In this document: positions 8,749-17,244 of the stretch, in pieces
Position numbering within the stretch: position 1 is the stretch's first letter
Layout of the letters: every line of letters starts with the position of its first letter
Source of the DNA: Candidatus Bathyarchaeota archaeon
GTDB taxonomy: Archaea > Thermoproteota > CALKCG01 > B24
Assembly (NCBI GenBank): GCA_018396755.1
Contig: JAGTQM010000004.1
Location: 81,099-138,844, forward strand
Reading direction: 5' to 3'
Length of the DNA: 57,746 bases
Notes under the pieces: model-generated
Databases searched by the model: none
Seen by the model: the letters and a program-made list of their open reading frames with translations, nothing else
Told to the model about the DNA's origin: nothing
Translations under genes and position numbers: made by a program

Positions 8749-9555
8749 TTGAGGGTTATATTCCTCGGAACGAGTGCGTCTGAAGGCTGGCCAGCGGTCT
8801 TCTGCCAATGTCAATACTGCGTTAAAGCTAGAGAATTTGGTGGTAAAAACTTGAGGTCACGTGCTTCAGTTCTATTCGACGATGATCTTAAAGTGGATTT
8901 TCCTCCAGATACTTATATGCACGTGTTGAAATATGGGTTGGATTTAGGAGCGTTGAGATTTCTTTTGGTGACACACACCCATAGAGACCACTTTTACGCC
9001 GACGACCTTGAGACGAGGAAAAGCCCTTTTGCGTATGTTAAAAGTGGAGGCTTGCTGAAAGTTTACGGCAATAGAGCTGTCTATGAGAAGACGGTTAAAG
9101 CTGTGTCCTCCGAGGCCGTAGTACCTGAAATAATAGATCCTTTTAAGTCTTTAAAACTCGACGATTATGAAGTTGAAGCTTTACCGGCTAATCACTCACC
9201 CGCCGAGGTCTGTCTGCTGTATGTAATATCCATCGGCGGTATTTCCGTCTTCTATGGGCATGATTCAGGTTGGTATCCCGATGAAACTTGGAAAGCACTT
9301 AAACGTAGAAAGCTTTCCCTAGCTATAATGGATTGCACGTGTATAATTAAAGACTGTGTGAATTATCACATGGGTATTGAAACAATGGTTAAAGCTAAAA
9401 ACCGCATGATTAATGAAAGTATAGCAAATGGAAACACAATTTTCATAGCCACTCATTTTTCACATAATGGTCAACTCTTACATCATGAGCTTGAAGAGAA
9501 GCTTAAACTATACGGTATCACTCCGGCCTACGACGGTATGTGTATTAAACTCTAG
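8749..9555 (+). CDS. MBL-fold metallo-hydrolase, PhnP-like
   Basis: A 268-residue metallo-beta-lactamase-fold protein. It begins VIFLGTSASEGWPAVFCQCQYC, the N-terminal pattern with a Cys cluster seen in PhnP-type phosphoribosyl cyclic phosphodiesterases. The metal motif is THTHRDH at about 75-81, with further ligands in NHSPAE and FYGHDSGW and a late ATHFSHNG. Such enzymes hydrolyse cyclic phosphodiesters, but no C-P lyase genes are nearby, so the substrate is open. TTG at 8749 starts the protein directly at its conserved first strand. It may be co-transcribed with the preceding acetyltransferase. Confidence 0.8.
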   Translation: MRVIFLGTSASEGWPAVFCQCQYCVKAREFGGKNLRSRASVLFDDDLKVDFPPDTYMHVLKYGLDLGALRFLLVTHTHRDHFYADDLETRKSPFAYVKSGGLLKVYGNRAVYEKTVKAVSSEAVVPEIIDPFKSLKLDDYEVEALPANHSPAEVCLLYVISIGGISVFYGHDSGWYPDETWKALKRRKLSLAIMDCTCIIKDCVNYHMGIETMVKAKNRMINESIANGNTIFIATHFSHNGQLLHHELEEKLKLYGITPAYDGMCIKL

Positions 9556-9702
9556 CTGGAGTTTTACGTAATTAATTAAACCATTTTCTTACTCTACGAT
9601 ATTTTCCGTTGTGGGATTCATAGACTTTCATCCCCTCCCCCTTACCTCTATTTTTTCCCTATGTGAAAGGATTAAATTCTGAAATCAACTATACTTATGT
9701 AG

Positions 9703-10782
9703 GTGTATGATTTGCTCGCTGCTGTTTTAAGAAGGCCGTTTAAAATCGAGCTTATGGATATTCCAAAGCCTGAGCCTAAGCCTGATGAGGTTCTAATAAA
9801 GGTTGATGCGTGTGGTATATGTGGAAGCGATATTCACTACTTCCAAGGTAGAAATCCTTGGGCGTTACATACGTTAGGCGTTGATAAGGCGAATCCACCT
9901 GACATGATATTGGGGCATGAGATTTCAGGCATCATTATGGATGTAGGCGATAAGCAGTTCAAACATAGAGTTGGTGAAAAAGTGGGTGTAATCGCCTATA
10001 AAGCATGTGGTAAGTGTAAGTTCTGCAACGAGGGGAGGCATAATATCTGTGCAGACATATTACACATCGGTCATGATGAAGCTTGGGATTTTAGTCCTTC
10101 ACCAGGAGGCATGGCTGAATACTGTGCGGTTTGGGAAGATAAAGCAGTTACGTTAGATTATCCTGTGAGTCCAGAAGAAGCCTCTCAATTGGATGGTTTA
10201 GCTGTTGCAGTTCACGCCTCTTATAGAGCTGGGATTAAGCCAGGCTATAGAATAGCGATCATGGGCTCTGGTCCCATAGGACTCATGGCTTTCCAAACAG
10301 CTAAAACCTTCGGTGCTCATGAAGCTTTCTGCATAGATGTATGGGATACTCCTTTAAACATCGCAGAGAATCTTGGTGCTGATTATACTGTGAATTCTTC
10401 TAAAGTAGACCCGGTCAACTATGTACTTTCTAAAACTGGTGGGTTTGGAGTTGAAGCGGTGATCAACACGGTGGGTTCACCTGAAACTATTCTACAAGGT
10501 TTAAGGATGCTCGTTAGGGGAGGAGTGCAGGTTTTACTAGCTATATCTACCGAAGCTGTTCAACTAGATCCGAGACTTCTAGCTGGTGAACGGGTTTTAA
10601 CCGTTTCCTCCAACAATCTGTATCCTGAGTACTATTTAGCTGTAAATCTACTTAAAACTGGTAAAGTTAAGATTAAACCAATTATAACGCATGTATTGCG
10701 GCTTACTGAGGTCGAAGAAGCTTTCCATATAGCTTTAAATAAAGAAAAGTATGGTGCTTTGAAAGTAGTGGTTAAACCTTAA
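9703..10782 (+). CDS. Zinc-dependent medium-chain dehydrogenase (polyol/threonine dehydrogenase type)
   Basis: A 359-residue MDR-superfamily oxidoreductase. Catalytic zinc ligands are Cys in CGICGSDIHYF and His-Glu in ILGHEISG. The structural zinc site has four Cys in CGKCKFCNEGRHNIC. The Rossmann motif is MGSGPIGLMAFQTAKTFGA, and the Asp in CIDVWDTPLNIAENLGAD favours NAD+ over NADP+. Closest functional classes are sorbitol/xylitol, 2,3-butanediol and threonine dehydrogenases. A polyol dehydrogenase would fit with the xylulokinase-like gene at 3.3 kb, but this is inference. Start GTG at 9703; no strong Shine-Dalgarno, so translation may be leaderless. Confidence 0.88.
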   Translation: MYDLLAAVLRRPFKIELMDIPKPEPKPDEVLIKVDACGICGSDIHYFQGRNPWALHTLGVDKANPPDMILGHEISGIIMDVGDKQFKHRVGEKVGVIAYKACGKCKFCNEGRHNICADILHIGHDEAWDFSPSPGGMAEYCAVWEDKAVTLDYPVSPEEASQLDGLAVAVHASYRAGIKPGYRIAIMGSGPIGLMAFQTAKTFGAHEAFCIDVWDTPLNIAENLGADYTVNSSKVDPVNYVLSKTGGFGVEAVINTVGSPETILQGLRMLVRGGVQVLLAISTEAVQLDPRLLAGERVLTVSSNNLYPEYYLAVNLLKTGKVKIKPIITHVLRLTEVEEAFHIALNKEKYGALKVVVKP

Positions 10783-10790
10783 CAGTAAGG

Positions 10791-10798
10791 TTTATATG
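10791..10798 (+). promoter_or_regulatory. TATA box for a probably leaderless transcript
   Basis: TTTATATG is centred about 29 bases before ATG 10824. Archaeal transcription starts about 25-27 bases after the TATA centre, so the transcript would begin at or near the ATG. No Shine-Dalgarno precedes that ATG. Confidence 0.5.
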
Positions 10799-10823
10799 TA
10801 TTTCTGTATTCTTGTATTTTTGT

Positions 10824-11603
10824 ATGAGTAGTTTAGACGGGTTTAAAGAGAAAATCGAAGAATTTAGAAGGCATATGAGAGAAAACTATGAAAACCTCCT
10901 TAAGAAGTATGAAAAGTCTCTGGAGGATTTTAAGAAAGCAGACCTATCCTCTAAGGATAAGCTCATAGCCCTCTACTTAGATGTTAAAAGATTGAGAATA
11001 GACTTCAAACACGGGTTTCAGAGCCTCTACAGAAACTTCAAAGCGGCTATCTACGGTTTTAGAAGAAATCTTAGAGACCTTGCTCTTGATCTTCCAAAAG
11101 AATATGGTGAAGCAATCGATGAAATTAGAAGCATATTAATTGAAGCAGCTGAGGACCTTGAGAAATACCTACGTCTATCCCGGGATTTAGAGGGTTCCCT
11201 TAGAGAATTTGAATCCCGTATTAGGGACCTTTTGATCACAGAAACTCCTCCAACTACCTCAGTCTCCGTAAAAATCAACACTTTAACTGAAGCTCTAGAG
11301 GATGCTTTAAAAGAAGTCTTCTCATCGACTGAGAAAATATTATCCAAAGCTACCGAGGTTGTTTCTTCAATTAGGATTCCTGAGTCTGATGCTAAACTTA
11401 TAAAGCTTCTAGTAGATGCTGGCATATTCAGAAGTAGAAATGAGGCTTTAGCCTATTTTGCACATAAAGGTATTGAAGCTAGTAGAGATTGGCTTAATAG
11501 GGTTCAAGAAAGACTCCATAAGATCAGAGAGCTTCAGGAGGAGACTAGAAAAGAGCTTGAAGAGATATTTAAAGAAGATTTTGATCAAAAAGAGAATGAG
11601 TAA
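10824..11603 (+). CDS. Coiled-coil protein of unknown function
   Basis: A 259-residue, highly charged, mostly helical protein. Long coiled coils occupy about residues 5-140, followed by a hinge rich in Thr/Ser/Val (TPPTTSVSVK) and a second helical part. Near residues 190-225 the segment DAKLIKLLVDAGIFRSRNEALAYFAHKG resembles the dimerising helices of ribbon-helix-helix proteins (aGiFrSR-EAl pattern), but no preceding ribbon is obvious. Upstream codons from TTG 10812 are in frame, but ATG 10824 is better placed for the TATA box. A PflX-like radical SAM gene begins 38 bases downstream. I do not recognise a family, and no function is assigned. Confidence 0.7.
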   Translation: MSSLDGFKEKIEEFRRHMRENYENLLKKYEKSLEDFKKADLSSKDKLIALYLDVKRLRIDFKHGFQSLYRNFKAAIYGFRRNLRDLALDLPKEYGEAIDEIRSILIEAAEDLEKYLRLSRDLEGSLREFESRIRDLLITETPPTTSVSVKINTLTEALEDALKEVFSSTEKILSKATEVVSSIRIPESDAKLIKLLVDAGIFRSRNEALAYFAHKGIEASRDWLNRVQERLHKIRELQEETRKELEEIFKEDFDQKENE

Positions 11604-11641
11604 ACATTTATTCTTTAGCGTTTCTAAGAATTTGTTAGAAT

Positions 11642-12733
11642 ATGAGCTGGTATCTCGTAAGACCGGATGCCTTAACAATTTTTAAGGATGAGAAGGTTCT
11701 TAGGTCATTAAATAGGTATTTTAAGGTTTTCAGAGATAAGCTTCCAGCTAAGTTTTCAATAGCTAAGAAAATAGAGGCGGTTTTCGACGAAAGTTATTCA
11801 TTGGATGAGCTTTGGGCTTTACATGATAAATTAACCGTTGAATATTACCGTGTTGAATCTATGGTGAATAGGGGGGAGACTTCTCTTGAGGATCTTGGAG
11901 AGCCTAAACGGAGTTACTTAGACCTTAAAGTTGAAATCGCCAGAAGGCTATTAAAGTCCTGCGTTTTCTGTGAGAGAAGATGTAGAGTTAACCGTTTAGA
12001 AAGTAAATTAGGCTATTGTAGATGCGGATATACATTTCTACTGTCTTCGGCCTTCCACCATTTAGGTGAAGAACCTGAGCTTGTTCCAAGTGGAACTGTT
12101 TTCTCACTGGGATGCAACCTTACCTGTTTACATTGTCAGAATTGGACTATTTCTCAGCAAATGGAGCCTGGTGAGCCTACAACATCTGAAGAACTTGCAG
12201 AGATAGTTACCAGACTTAAACGTGAAGGCTGTAGAAACTGTAACATGGTTGGCGGCTCTCCAACTCCTTGGTTACATGTATGGCTTGAAGCATTTAAATA
12301 CGTTAAAGTAAATATTCCCACAGTCTGGAATAGTAACAGCTACTACAGTGTTGAAACAGCTAAACTCTTAAAGGGATTCATAGACGTATATTTATTGGAT
12401 TACAAGTATGGACGGGACGAGTGTGCCGTTAAAATATCTAATGCTCCAAACTATGTAGAAGTTTGCAGCAGAAACCATTTAATAGCCTTAGAGAGCGGAG
12501 AGCTCATAATAAGAGTTCTTCTGCTTCCGAACCATATAGAATGCTGTGGAAAACCTATTCTTAAGTGGATTAGAGACAACATAGGCGAATGGGTTAGAGT
12601 GAACATTATGGATCAGTATAGACCACATTGGAGGGCTGATGAGGTCCCAGAACTTCGTAGAAGACTTACACATGCAGAGTATATTGAGGCTTTAGAATAC
12701 GCTAAATCAATAGGGCTTTCAAATCTTGCTTAA
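11642..12733 (+). CDS. Radical SAM protein, PflX-like (COG1313)
   Basis: A 363-residue radical SAM enzyme. The [4Fe-4S] motif is CNLTCLHCQNW (CxxxCxxC) at about 157-167. Before it is a Cys-rich segment CVFCERRCRVNR...GYCRCG, which could bind a second cluster or metal and is typical of PflX/COG1313 proteins. NMVGGSPTPWLHVWLEAF follows as the glycine-rich SAM-binding region. An N-terminal extension of about 100 residues precedes the conserved part, which is longer than in most relatives. PflX-type proteins resemble pyruvate-formate-lyase activases, but no glycyl radical enzyme is adjacent. Start ATG 11642. Confidence 0.82.
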   Translation: MSWYLVRPDALTIFKDEKVLRSLNRYFKVFRDKLPAKFSIAKKIEAVFDESYSLDELWALHDKLTVEYYRVESMVNRGETSLEDLGEPKRSYLDLKVEIARRLLKSCVFCERRCRVNRLESKLGYCRCGYTFLLSSAFHHLGEEPELVPSGTVFSLGCNLTCLHCQNWTISQQMEPGEPTTSEELAEIVTRLKREGCRNCNMVGGSPTPWLHVWLEAFKYVKVNIPTVWNSNSYYSVETAKLLKGFIDVYLLDYKYGRDECAVKISNAPNYVEVCSRNHLIALESGELIIRVLLLPNHIECCGKPILKWIRDNIGEWVRVNIMDQYRPHWRADEVPELRRRLTHAEYIEALEYAKSIGLSNLA

Positions 12734-12741
12734 CGACTTAT

Positions 12742-13248
12742 TTAAACACTTTCAAATATCTTAGTGCGCCATTTATTCTTCCAGCTTCCCCACCCTGTTT
12801 TAACATACTTCTCTCTAAATTCTGGCTCATCTTCAACCCATTTTAGAAAGCTCTGAAACCTCCTCCTAGGATCCCCTTCAGCAAGTTTTAATCCTATTTT
12901 CTCAAGTGTTTTTAAAAACATCTGTTCAGCAAGCTTCTGCGTTTCTCCGACTATCTTAATTGAAGCGACTTTATACCCCTGTTGGGAGAGATTTTTTCTC
13001 GCTTTAGAAAGCACGAAGCCTGTACACATGCGTACTTCTTCGCTTATGGGGACTTTAAGATTCCGCAATCCATTCTCCACTATCTCTACCGCTTTATCTA
13101 AGTACTGTTTGATTTTAAACTTAGGCTCCTGAAAAAATTCTACAGGTATTTCACCTACGTAGTATTCGCCTGTTTCAACTCTTCTAACTACTATTACGCA
13201 TCCTCCTACTAGGTCTCCCCATCCAGCGTCATCAACCTCAATAGTCAT
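12742..13248 (-). CDS. Uncharacterised protein with an RNase HII-like N terminus
   Basis: A 168-residue protein that overlaps the upstream hydrolase gene by one base (TAATG). It begins TIEVDDAGWGDLVGGCVIVV, which resembles the opening strand of RNase HII (D-E-A-G-R-G-P-x-x-G-x-x-x-V) but with DDAGWG, so the usual second acidic residue is Asp. The rest is alpha/beta with GYKVASIKIVGETQKLAEQMF and a basic, Trp-rich C terminus. An RNase H-like fold is plausible but unproven. No better-known family is recognised. Same-strand coupling to an MBL hydrolase suggests co-expression. Confidence 0.65.
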   Translation of the reverse strand: MTIEVDDAGWGDLVGGCVIVVRRVETGEYYVGEIPVEFFQEPKFKIKQYLDKAVEIVENGLRNLKVPISEEVRMCTGFVLSKARKNLSQQGYKVASIKIVGETQKLAEQMFLKTLEKIGLKLAEGDPRRRFQSFLKWVEDEPEFREKYVKTGWGSWKNKWRTKIFESV

Positions 13249-13859
13249 TATAAAACTGCCTCTTCATCTATTCTCAGAATTTTAACGCTGTAACCTTTCT
13301 TCTCTGCTCCTCTCTTAAACGTTTCAGGGTTTGCTCTCACCTGTGGGAAAGTATTATAGTGCATAGGTATTGCAAGTTTAGGCTTCAGTACGTCTAAAGC
13401 CTTCAAAGCTTCATCTACGTTCATCGTATACGTTCCCCCTATCGGTATTAATAATATGTCTACGCGTTCTAAGGGTTTAACACCATCGAGATAGCAGTCT
13501 CCTAAATGTACGATCCTCTTCCCCTCAAACTCTACAATATAGCCCGTCGGATATCTACTCTGATGATGGCTTGCGGGGATCATTTCAACAGTAATGCCTT
13601 CGATTTCCCTTTTCTCCCCTACACGCATTATAACGGCTCCAGGATATTCACATACTGATGGAGCAATGACTTTAGCTTTGGGAAATCTATTTATGAAAGT
13701 CTTGTCGAAGTGGTCAAAATGCTCATGTGTCACCAAAATTATATCTGGTACCCCCTCGTACTTAGGGGCTAGACTATTTCCTGTGAAATAGGGGTCTATG
13801 AGTATTCTCTTACCATCTGATATTTCGAAACACGCGTGGCTGAGATATTTAACCTTCAC
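13248..13859 (-). CDS. MBL-fold metal-dependent hydrolase, UPF0173 family
   Basis: A 203-residue metallo-beta-lactamase-fold protein. It starts MKVKYLSHACFEI, followed by ILIDPYF, the metal motif THEHFDHFD (about 44-52), MIPASHHQS, HLGDCYLDG, and a final IPMHYNTFPQ. This is the compact UPF0173/YtkL-like layout. Substrate unknown. It precedes the RNase HII-like gene with a one-base overlap and diverges from the proteasome beta subunit gene, with a 130-base shared promoter region. Confidence 0.85.
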   Translation of the reverse strand: MKVKYLSHACFEISDGKRILIDPYFTGNSLAPKYEGVPDIILVTHEHFDHFDKTFINRFPKAKVIAPSVCEYPGAVIMRVGEKREIEGITVEMIPASHHQSRYPTGYIVEFEGKRIVHLGDCYLDGVKPLERVDILLIPIGGTYTMNVDEALKALDVLKPKLAIPMHYNTFPQVRANPETFKRGAEKKGYSVKILRIDEEAVL

Positions 13860-13954
13860 AATACCACCAAGATATAGTATGCTTGATAAAAATATAACTT
13901 TACCTCCTCTTCACGGCTTATCTGAATAGTAAGGTTAAAATACTGCTAAGCGTC

Positions 13955-13968
13955 TCTCATATATGAGA
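13955..13968 (+). promoter_or_regulatory. Palindrome spanning the likely TATA element of psmB
   Basis: TCTCATATATGAGA is a perfect 14-bp palindrome whose centre CATATATG lies about 28 bases before the psmB ATG. An additional CGTCTC/GAGACG pairing at 13951-13956 and 13965-13970 is possible. The spacing fits a TATA element with a leaderless start. The symmetry could also make it a protein binding site. Confidence 0.4.
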
Positions 13969-13989
13969 CGTTTTCACAGTTTTTGAAAA

Positions 13990-14640
13990 ATGCTGGAGGT
14001 TCTCAGCTTGTATGATGGTTTCAAAGTGTTGAAAACCGGTACAACAACCATAGGTCTAGTTTGCAGAGACGGTGTTGTCCTAGCTTCAGATACTAGAGTC
14101 ATCATGGGATTTACAGTAGCCCATAAGAGGGGTCGTAAAATATATCAGATAGATGACCATTTAGCTATGACTATAGCTGGGACTGTAGCCGAAGGTCAGA
14201 ATGTTGTCGATATGCTTAGGTTCTACGCTAAATTGTATAAAGTTGAGCACAATAGACCCATACCTGTAGGTGCTGCATCCAGATTAGCTTCTCAGATACT
14301 CTACAGCAATAGGCTTATGCCTCTCTCAATCCAAGCAATAGTTGGAGGAGTAGATGAAACTGGTTCACATATATATGCTTTAGACCCGTTTGGAGGTGTT
14401 ACGGAGGAGAACTACTTCGCAACGGGCTCAGGCTCTCCAATAGCTATAGGTGAGCTTGAGACAAATGTTAAAGACGGTTTAACCGTTGAAGAAGCAATTC
14501 CCTTAATAGTTAAATCTCTCAAAGCGGCTATGCGTAGAGATGTTGCTACTGGAGATAGTATCGACATTGTTGTGATAGACTCTAAAGGTTTTAAAGAGTT
14601 CTCTGAAGACGATAAAATCAAGCTTATGAACAGTGTTTAG
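13990..14640 (+). CDS. psmB: Proteasome beta subunit
   Basis: A 216-residue precursor of the archaeal 20S proteasome catalytic subunit, a threonine protease. The propeptide is 17 residues; processing at KTG/TTTIGL exposes Thr18 as Thr1. In mature numbering Asp17 (ASDTR) and Lys33 (RGRKIY) are present. The late GSGSPIA segment supplies the Ser129-type residue. Start ATG 13990 with no clear Shine-Dalgarno. The gene is followed 41 bases later by the FttA/aCPSF1 nuclease gene, an arrangement common in archaea. The alpha subunit is outside the window. Confidence 0.95.
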   Translation: MLEVLSLYDGFKVLKTGTTTIGLVCRDGVVLASDTRVIMGFTVAHKRGRKIYQIDDHLAMTIAGTVAEGQNVVDMLRFYAKLYKVEHNRPIPVGAASRLASQILYSNRLMPLSIQAIVGGVDETGSHIYALDPFGGVTEENYFATGSGSPIAIGELETNVKDGLTVEEAIPLIVKSLKAAMRRDVATGDSIDIVVIDSKGFKEFSEDDKIKLMNSV

Positions 14641-14681
14641 CTGTAGTTTCATAGGTGTATTGAGAGTTTAGGTGTTTAACT

Positions 14682-16604
14682 GTGAAAAAGCAGTTTCAAG
14701 ACCCTTTATCTAAGATAAGGGAAATAGTGCTATCTAAGATACCGGAAGATGTTACAGTAACTAGGATAAACTTTGAAGGTTCTAAGCTTGCAATATATGT
14801 TAAGAAGCCAGAAGTCCTACTCATAGATAAAAGCTACATAATCTCTGACATAGTCGAGAATATGAAGAGGCGGATCGTAGTTAGATCAGATCCATCTGTT
14901 AGAGCATCTAAGGAGGAGGTTAAAGCCGTCATAAGTCAAGTGATCCCTGAAGAAGCGAACGTAGAAAACCTTGTTTTCGACGATGTACTGGGTGAAGTCA
15001 TAATAGAAGCTAAGAAGACTGGTCTAGCCATAGGTAAAGATGGTGCTCTTCTACAAGAAATCTTGAGGAAGACGAAGTGGATACCTAGGGTTCTCAGAAC
15101 ACCTTCAACACCTTCGAAAATAATCGCTAATATTAGACATGTGCTTTATAGCGATACAAAAGAGAGGGAGAGAGCTTTAAGAGAAGACGGTGAACGAATA
15201 TTTAGACCCTTGGTTTTTCCAGTTGATGAAGTCCTACTAGTGCCACTTGGAGGATTTAGAGAAGTCGGTAGATCCGCTATACTAGTTAAGACTAAGGAGA
15301 GCTCTATATTGGTAGATTGCGGTATAAATCCGGGAGCGTCTAAGCCTAATCAGGTTTTTCCCTATCTAGACTTTGATGGGTTAGATCTTGATACTCTTGA
15401 CGCAGTTGTTGTGACACATAGCCATTTAGACCACTGCGGGGCCATCCCACTATTATATAAATATGGATATAGGGGGCCAGTCTACTGCTCTGAACCAGCT
15501 TTGAGCCTTATGGTTCTCGCCCAGCTCGACTATTTAGATGTTGCTATGAAGGAAGGCGTGATTCCTCCGTATACTCAGAGAGATGTTAGAGAAATGATTC
15601 TACATACTGTAACACTTAGATACGGCTATGTAGTAGACATAGCTCCAGATATTAAGCTTACTCTGTGGAATGCGGGGCATATACTCGGCTCTTCAATAGC
15701 TCACATACATATAGGTGAAGGCCACTATAACGTCGTGATAACGGGAGATTTTAAATACGGTAAAACCATGCTTCTAGACCCATCTTCGATAAACTTTCCG
15801 AGAATTGAGGCTTTAGTAATGGAATCTACATATGGCGGTGAAGAAGACGTTATGCCTCCTAGGTCTGAAGTGGAAATATCTCTCATCTCCACCGTAAATG
15901 AGACTATTGAGAAAGGTGGAAAGGTCCTAATACCCACTCCAGCCATAGGTAGAGGTCAAGAAATAATGATAGTCTTAGATTCCTATATGAGGAAGAATTT
16001 ACTTAAAGAAGTTCCAGTATACATAGATGGCATGTTGAATGAAGCTACAGCAATCCACACAGCCTACCCTGAATACTTGTCTCAAGAGCTTAGAGATCTC
16101 ATTCTACGTGAAGACGTAAACGTGTTTCAATCTGAACGTTTCACTTCTGTTTCAAATCCAAATCAGAGACTTGAAATAGCTGAGAGCGAACCTTCGATAA
16201 TTTTAGCTCCATCTGGTATGATGGAAGGTGGACCTGTGCTCGAGTACTTTAGGCTTATGGCTGAAGATCCAAAAAACTCTCTTATATTCGTCAGCTATCA
16301 GATTGAAGGTACATTAGGTCGTCGAATTAAGAACGGTTTAAGAGAGGTTCCTCTAATGTTTAAGGACGGTAAAGTAGACGTCATTAAAGTCGGCATGGAC
16401 GTTAAATCCATTGAAGGTTTCAGCGGGCACTCTGATAGACGTCAACTTCTTTCCTACGTTAAAAGACTATCCCCCAGGCCTAAAATGGTCATCATATGCC
16501 ATGGTGAAGCACAGAAAACGCAAAATCTATCTTCAGCCGTATCCCATGTATTCAAGCTTCCAGCTATTGCTCCAAGAAACCTTGAGAGTATAAGGCTTAG
16601 ATGA
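14682..16604 (+). CDS. fttA: FttA/aCPSF1 beta-CASP ribonuclease, transcription termination factor
   Basis: A 640-residue protein with two N-terminal KH domains (about 1-150; GLAIGKDGALLQEIL is the second KH loop), a metallo-beta-lactamase domain with THSHLDHCGAIP near residue 245, and a beta-CASP domain with PTPAIGRGQE, LAPSGMMEGGP and the final FSGHSDRRQL and CHGE motifs. In archaea this enzyme is the CPSF73-like endo/exoribonuclease that cleaves transcripts at U-rich 3' ends and terminates transcription. GTG start at 14682. Probably co-transcribed with psmB. Confidence 0.95.
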   Translation: MKKQFQDPLSKIREIVLSKIPEDVTVTRINFEGSKLAIYVKKPEVLLIDKSYIISDIVENMKRRIVVRSDPSVRASKEEVKAVISQVIPEEANVENLVFDDVLGEVIIEAKKTGLAIGKDGALLQEILRKTKWIPRVLRTPSTPSKIIANIRHVLYSDTKERERALREDGERIFRPLVFPVDEVLLVPLGGFREVGRSAILVKTKESSILVDCGINPGASKPNQVFPYLDFDGLDLDTLDAVVVTHSHLDHCGAIPLLYKYGYRGPVYCSEPALSLMVLAQLDYLDVAMKEGVIPPYTQRDVREMILHTVTLRYGYVVDIAPDIKLTLWNAGHILGSSIAHIHIGEGHYNVVITGDFKYGKTMLLDPSSINFPRIEALVMESTYGGEEDVMPPRSEVEISLISTVNETIEKGGKVLIPTPAIGRGQEIMIVLDSYMRKNLLKEVPVYIDGMLNEATAIHTAYPEYLSQELRDLILREDVNVFQSERFTSVSNPNQRLEIAESEPSIILAPSGMMEGGPVLEYFRLMAEDPKNSLIFVSYQIEGTLGRRIKNGLREVPLMFKDGKVDVIKVGMDVKSIEGFSGHSDRRQLLSYVKRLSPRPKMVIICHGEAQKTQNLSSAVSHVFKLPAIAPRNLESIRLR

Positions 16605-16679
16605 TGAATTCACGTGTATATTTCCTTCTTAAATCTACTAACAAACATTTTAAGTAATTTTAATTCGACTTTCCGTCAT

Positions 16680-17069
16680 CTATCTTTTTACTGTTTTATA
16701 TTTAGCATAGATTTTTGGATAAATATATAAAAGTACAAATACTGCAATAAAAGTAGTAACGATGGATAATAACACGGCTATAAAAATTAAACTGCCAGTT
16801 ATAGTATATCCGTAACCGATGACTGTGAATGCTGCAAAAAGAAAGGTAACCTCGAGAATTCTCTTAACTATATGATCACTTTTCACATGCGAGGTGAGAA
16901 ATAAAGATACAATGGTGAACAATAAGGATGTTTCAAAAACAAGTATGATAATGTTTTCCAGAATAACTCCGGATACAAGCAACATTGATGTTAGGAGGAC
17001 AGAAAGTATCAAATTACATACACCTGCCTCTAGATGCTTCTTCCATCTTCGTCTTAGTTCTGTTATCAA
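16680..17069 (-). CDS. Small membrane protein, unknown
   Basis: A 129-residue protein with about four hydrophobic segments: after a basic N terminus (ELRRRWKKHLEAG) these lie at roughly 18-36, 39-58, 70-88 and 92-114. The tail is basic (KIYAKYKTVKR). No signature recognised. It is convergent with FttA and divergent from the tRNA endonuclease subunit gene. Composition looks coding but no relatives are evident to me. Confidence 0.6.
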   Translation of the reverse strand: MITELRRRWKKHLEAGVCNLILSVLLTSMLLVSGVILENIIILVFETSLLFTIVSLFLTSHVKSDHIVKRILEVTFLFAAFTVIGYGYTITGSLIFIAVLLSIVTTFIAVFVLLYIYPKIYAKYKTVKR

Positions 17070-17244
17070 CTCAAGTAAACTGTAATGAGAAACCTTTAAA
17101 TAAAGTTTAAAGATTGACTGGCGTGACGGTCTTCATTAGAGATAAGTTAATCGCGGATATTAGAATTTTAAAGTTATTTCTTTTCCGTAGATTCTGCTCC
17201 TACAGATTTGATGTTTGGTATGTATTTTGATAACGTTTAATTAA

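Noticed and set aside
11458-11685. 75-residue ORF spanning the end of the coiled-coil gene
   Set aside because: Overlaps two convincing genes in a different frame.
16602-16660. Second C/D RNA candidate starting with ATGATGA after fttA
   Set aside because: No CTGA box or closing stem within 100 bases.
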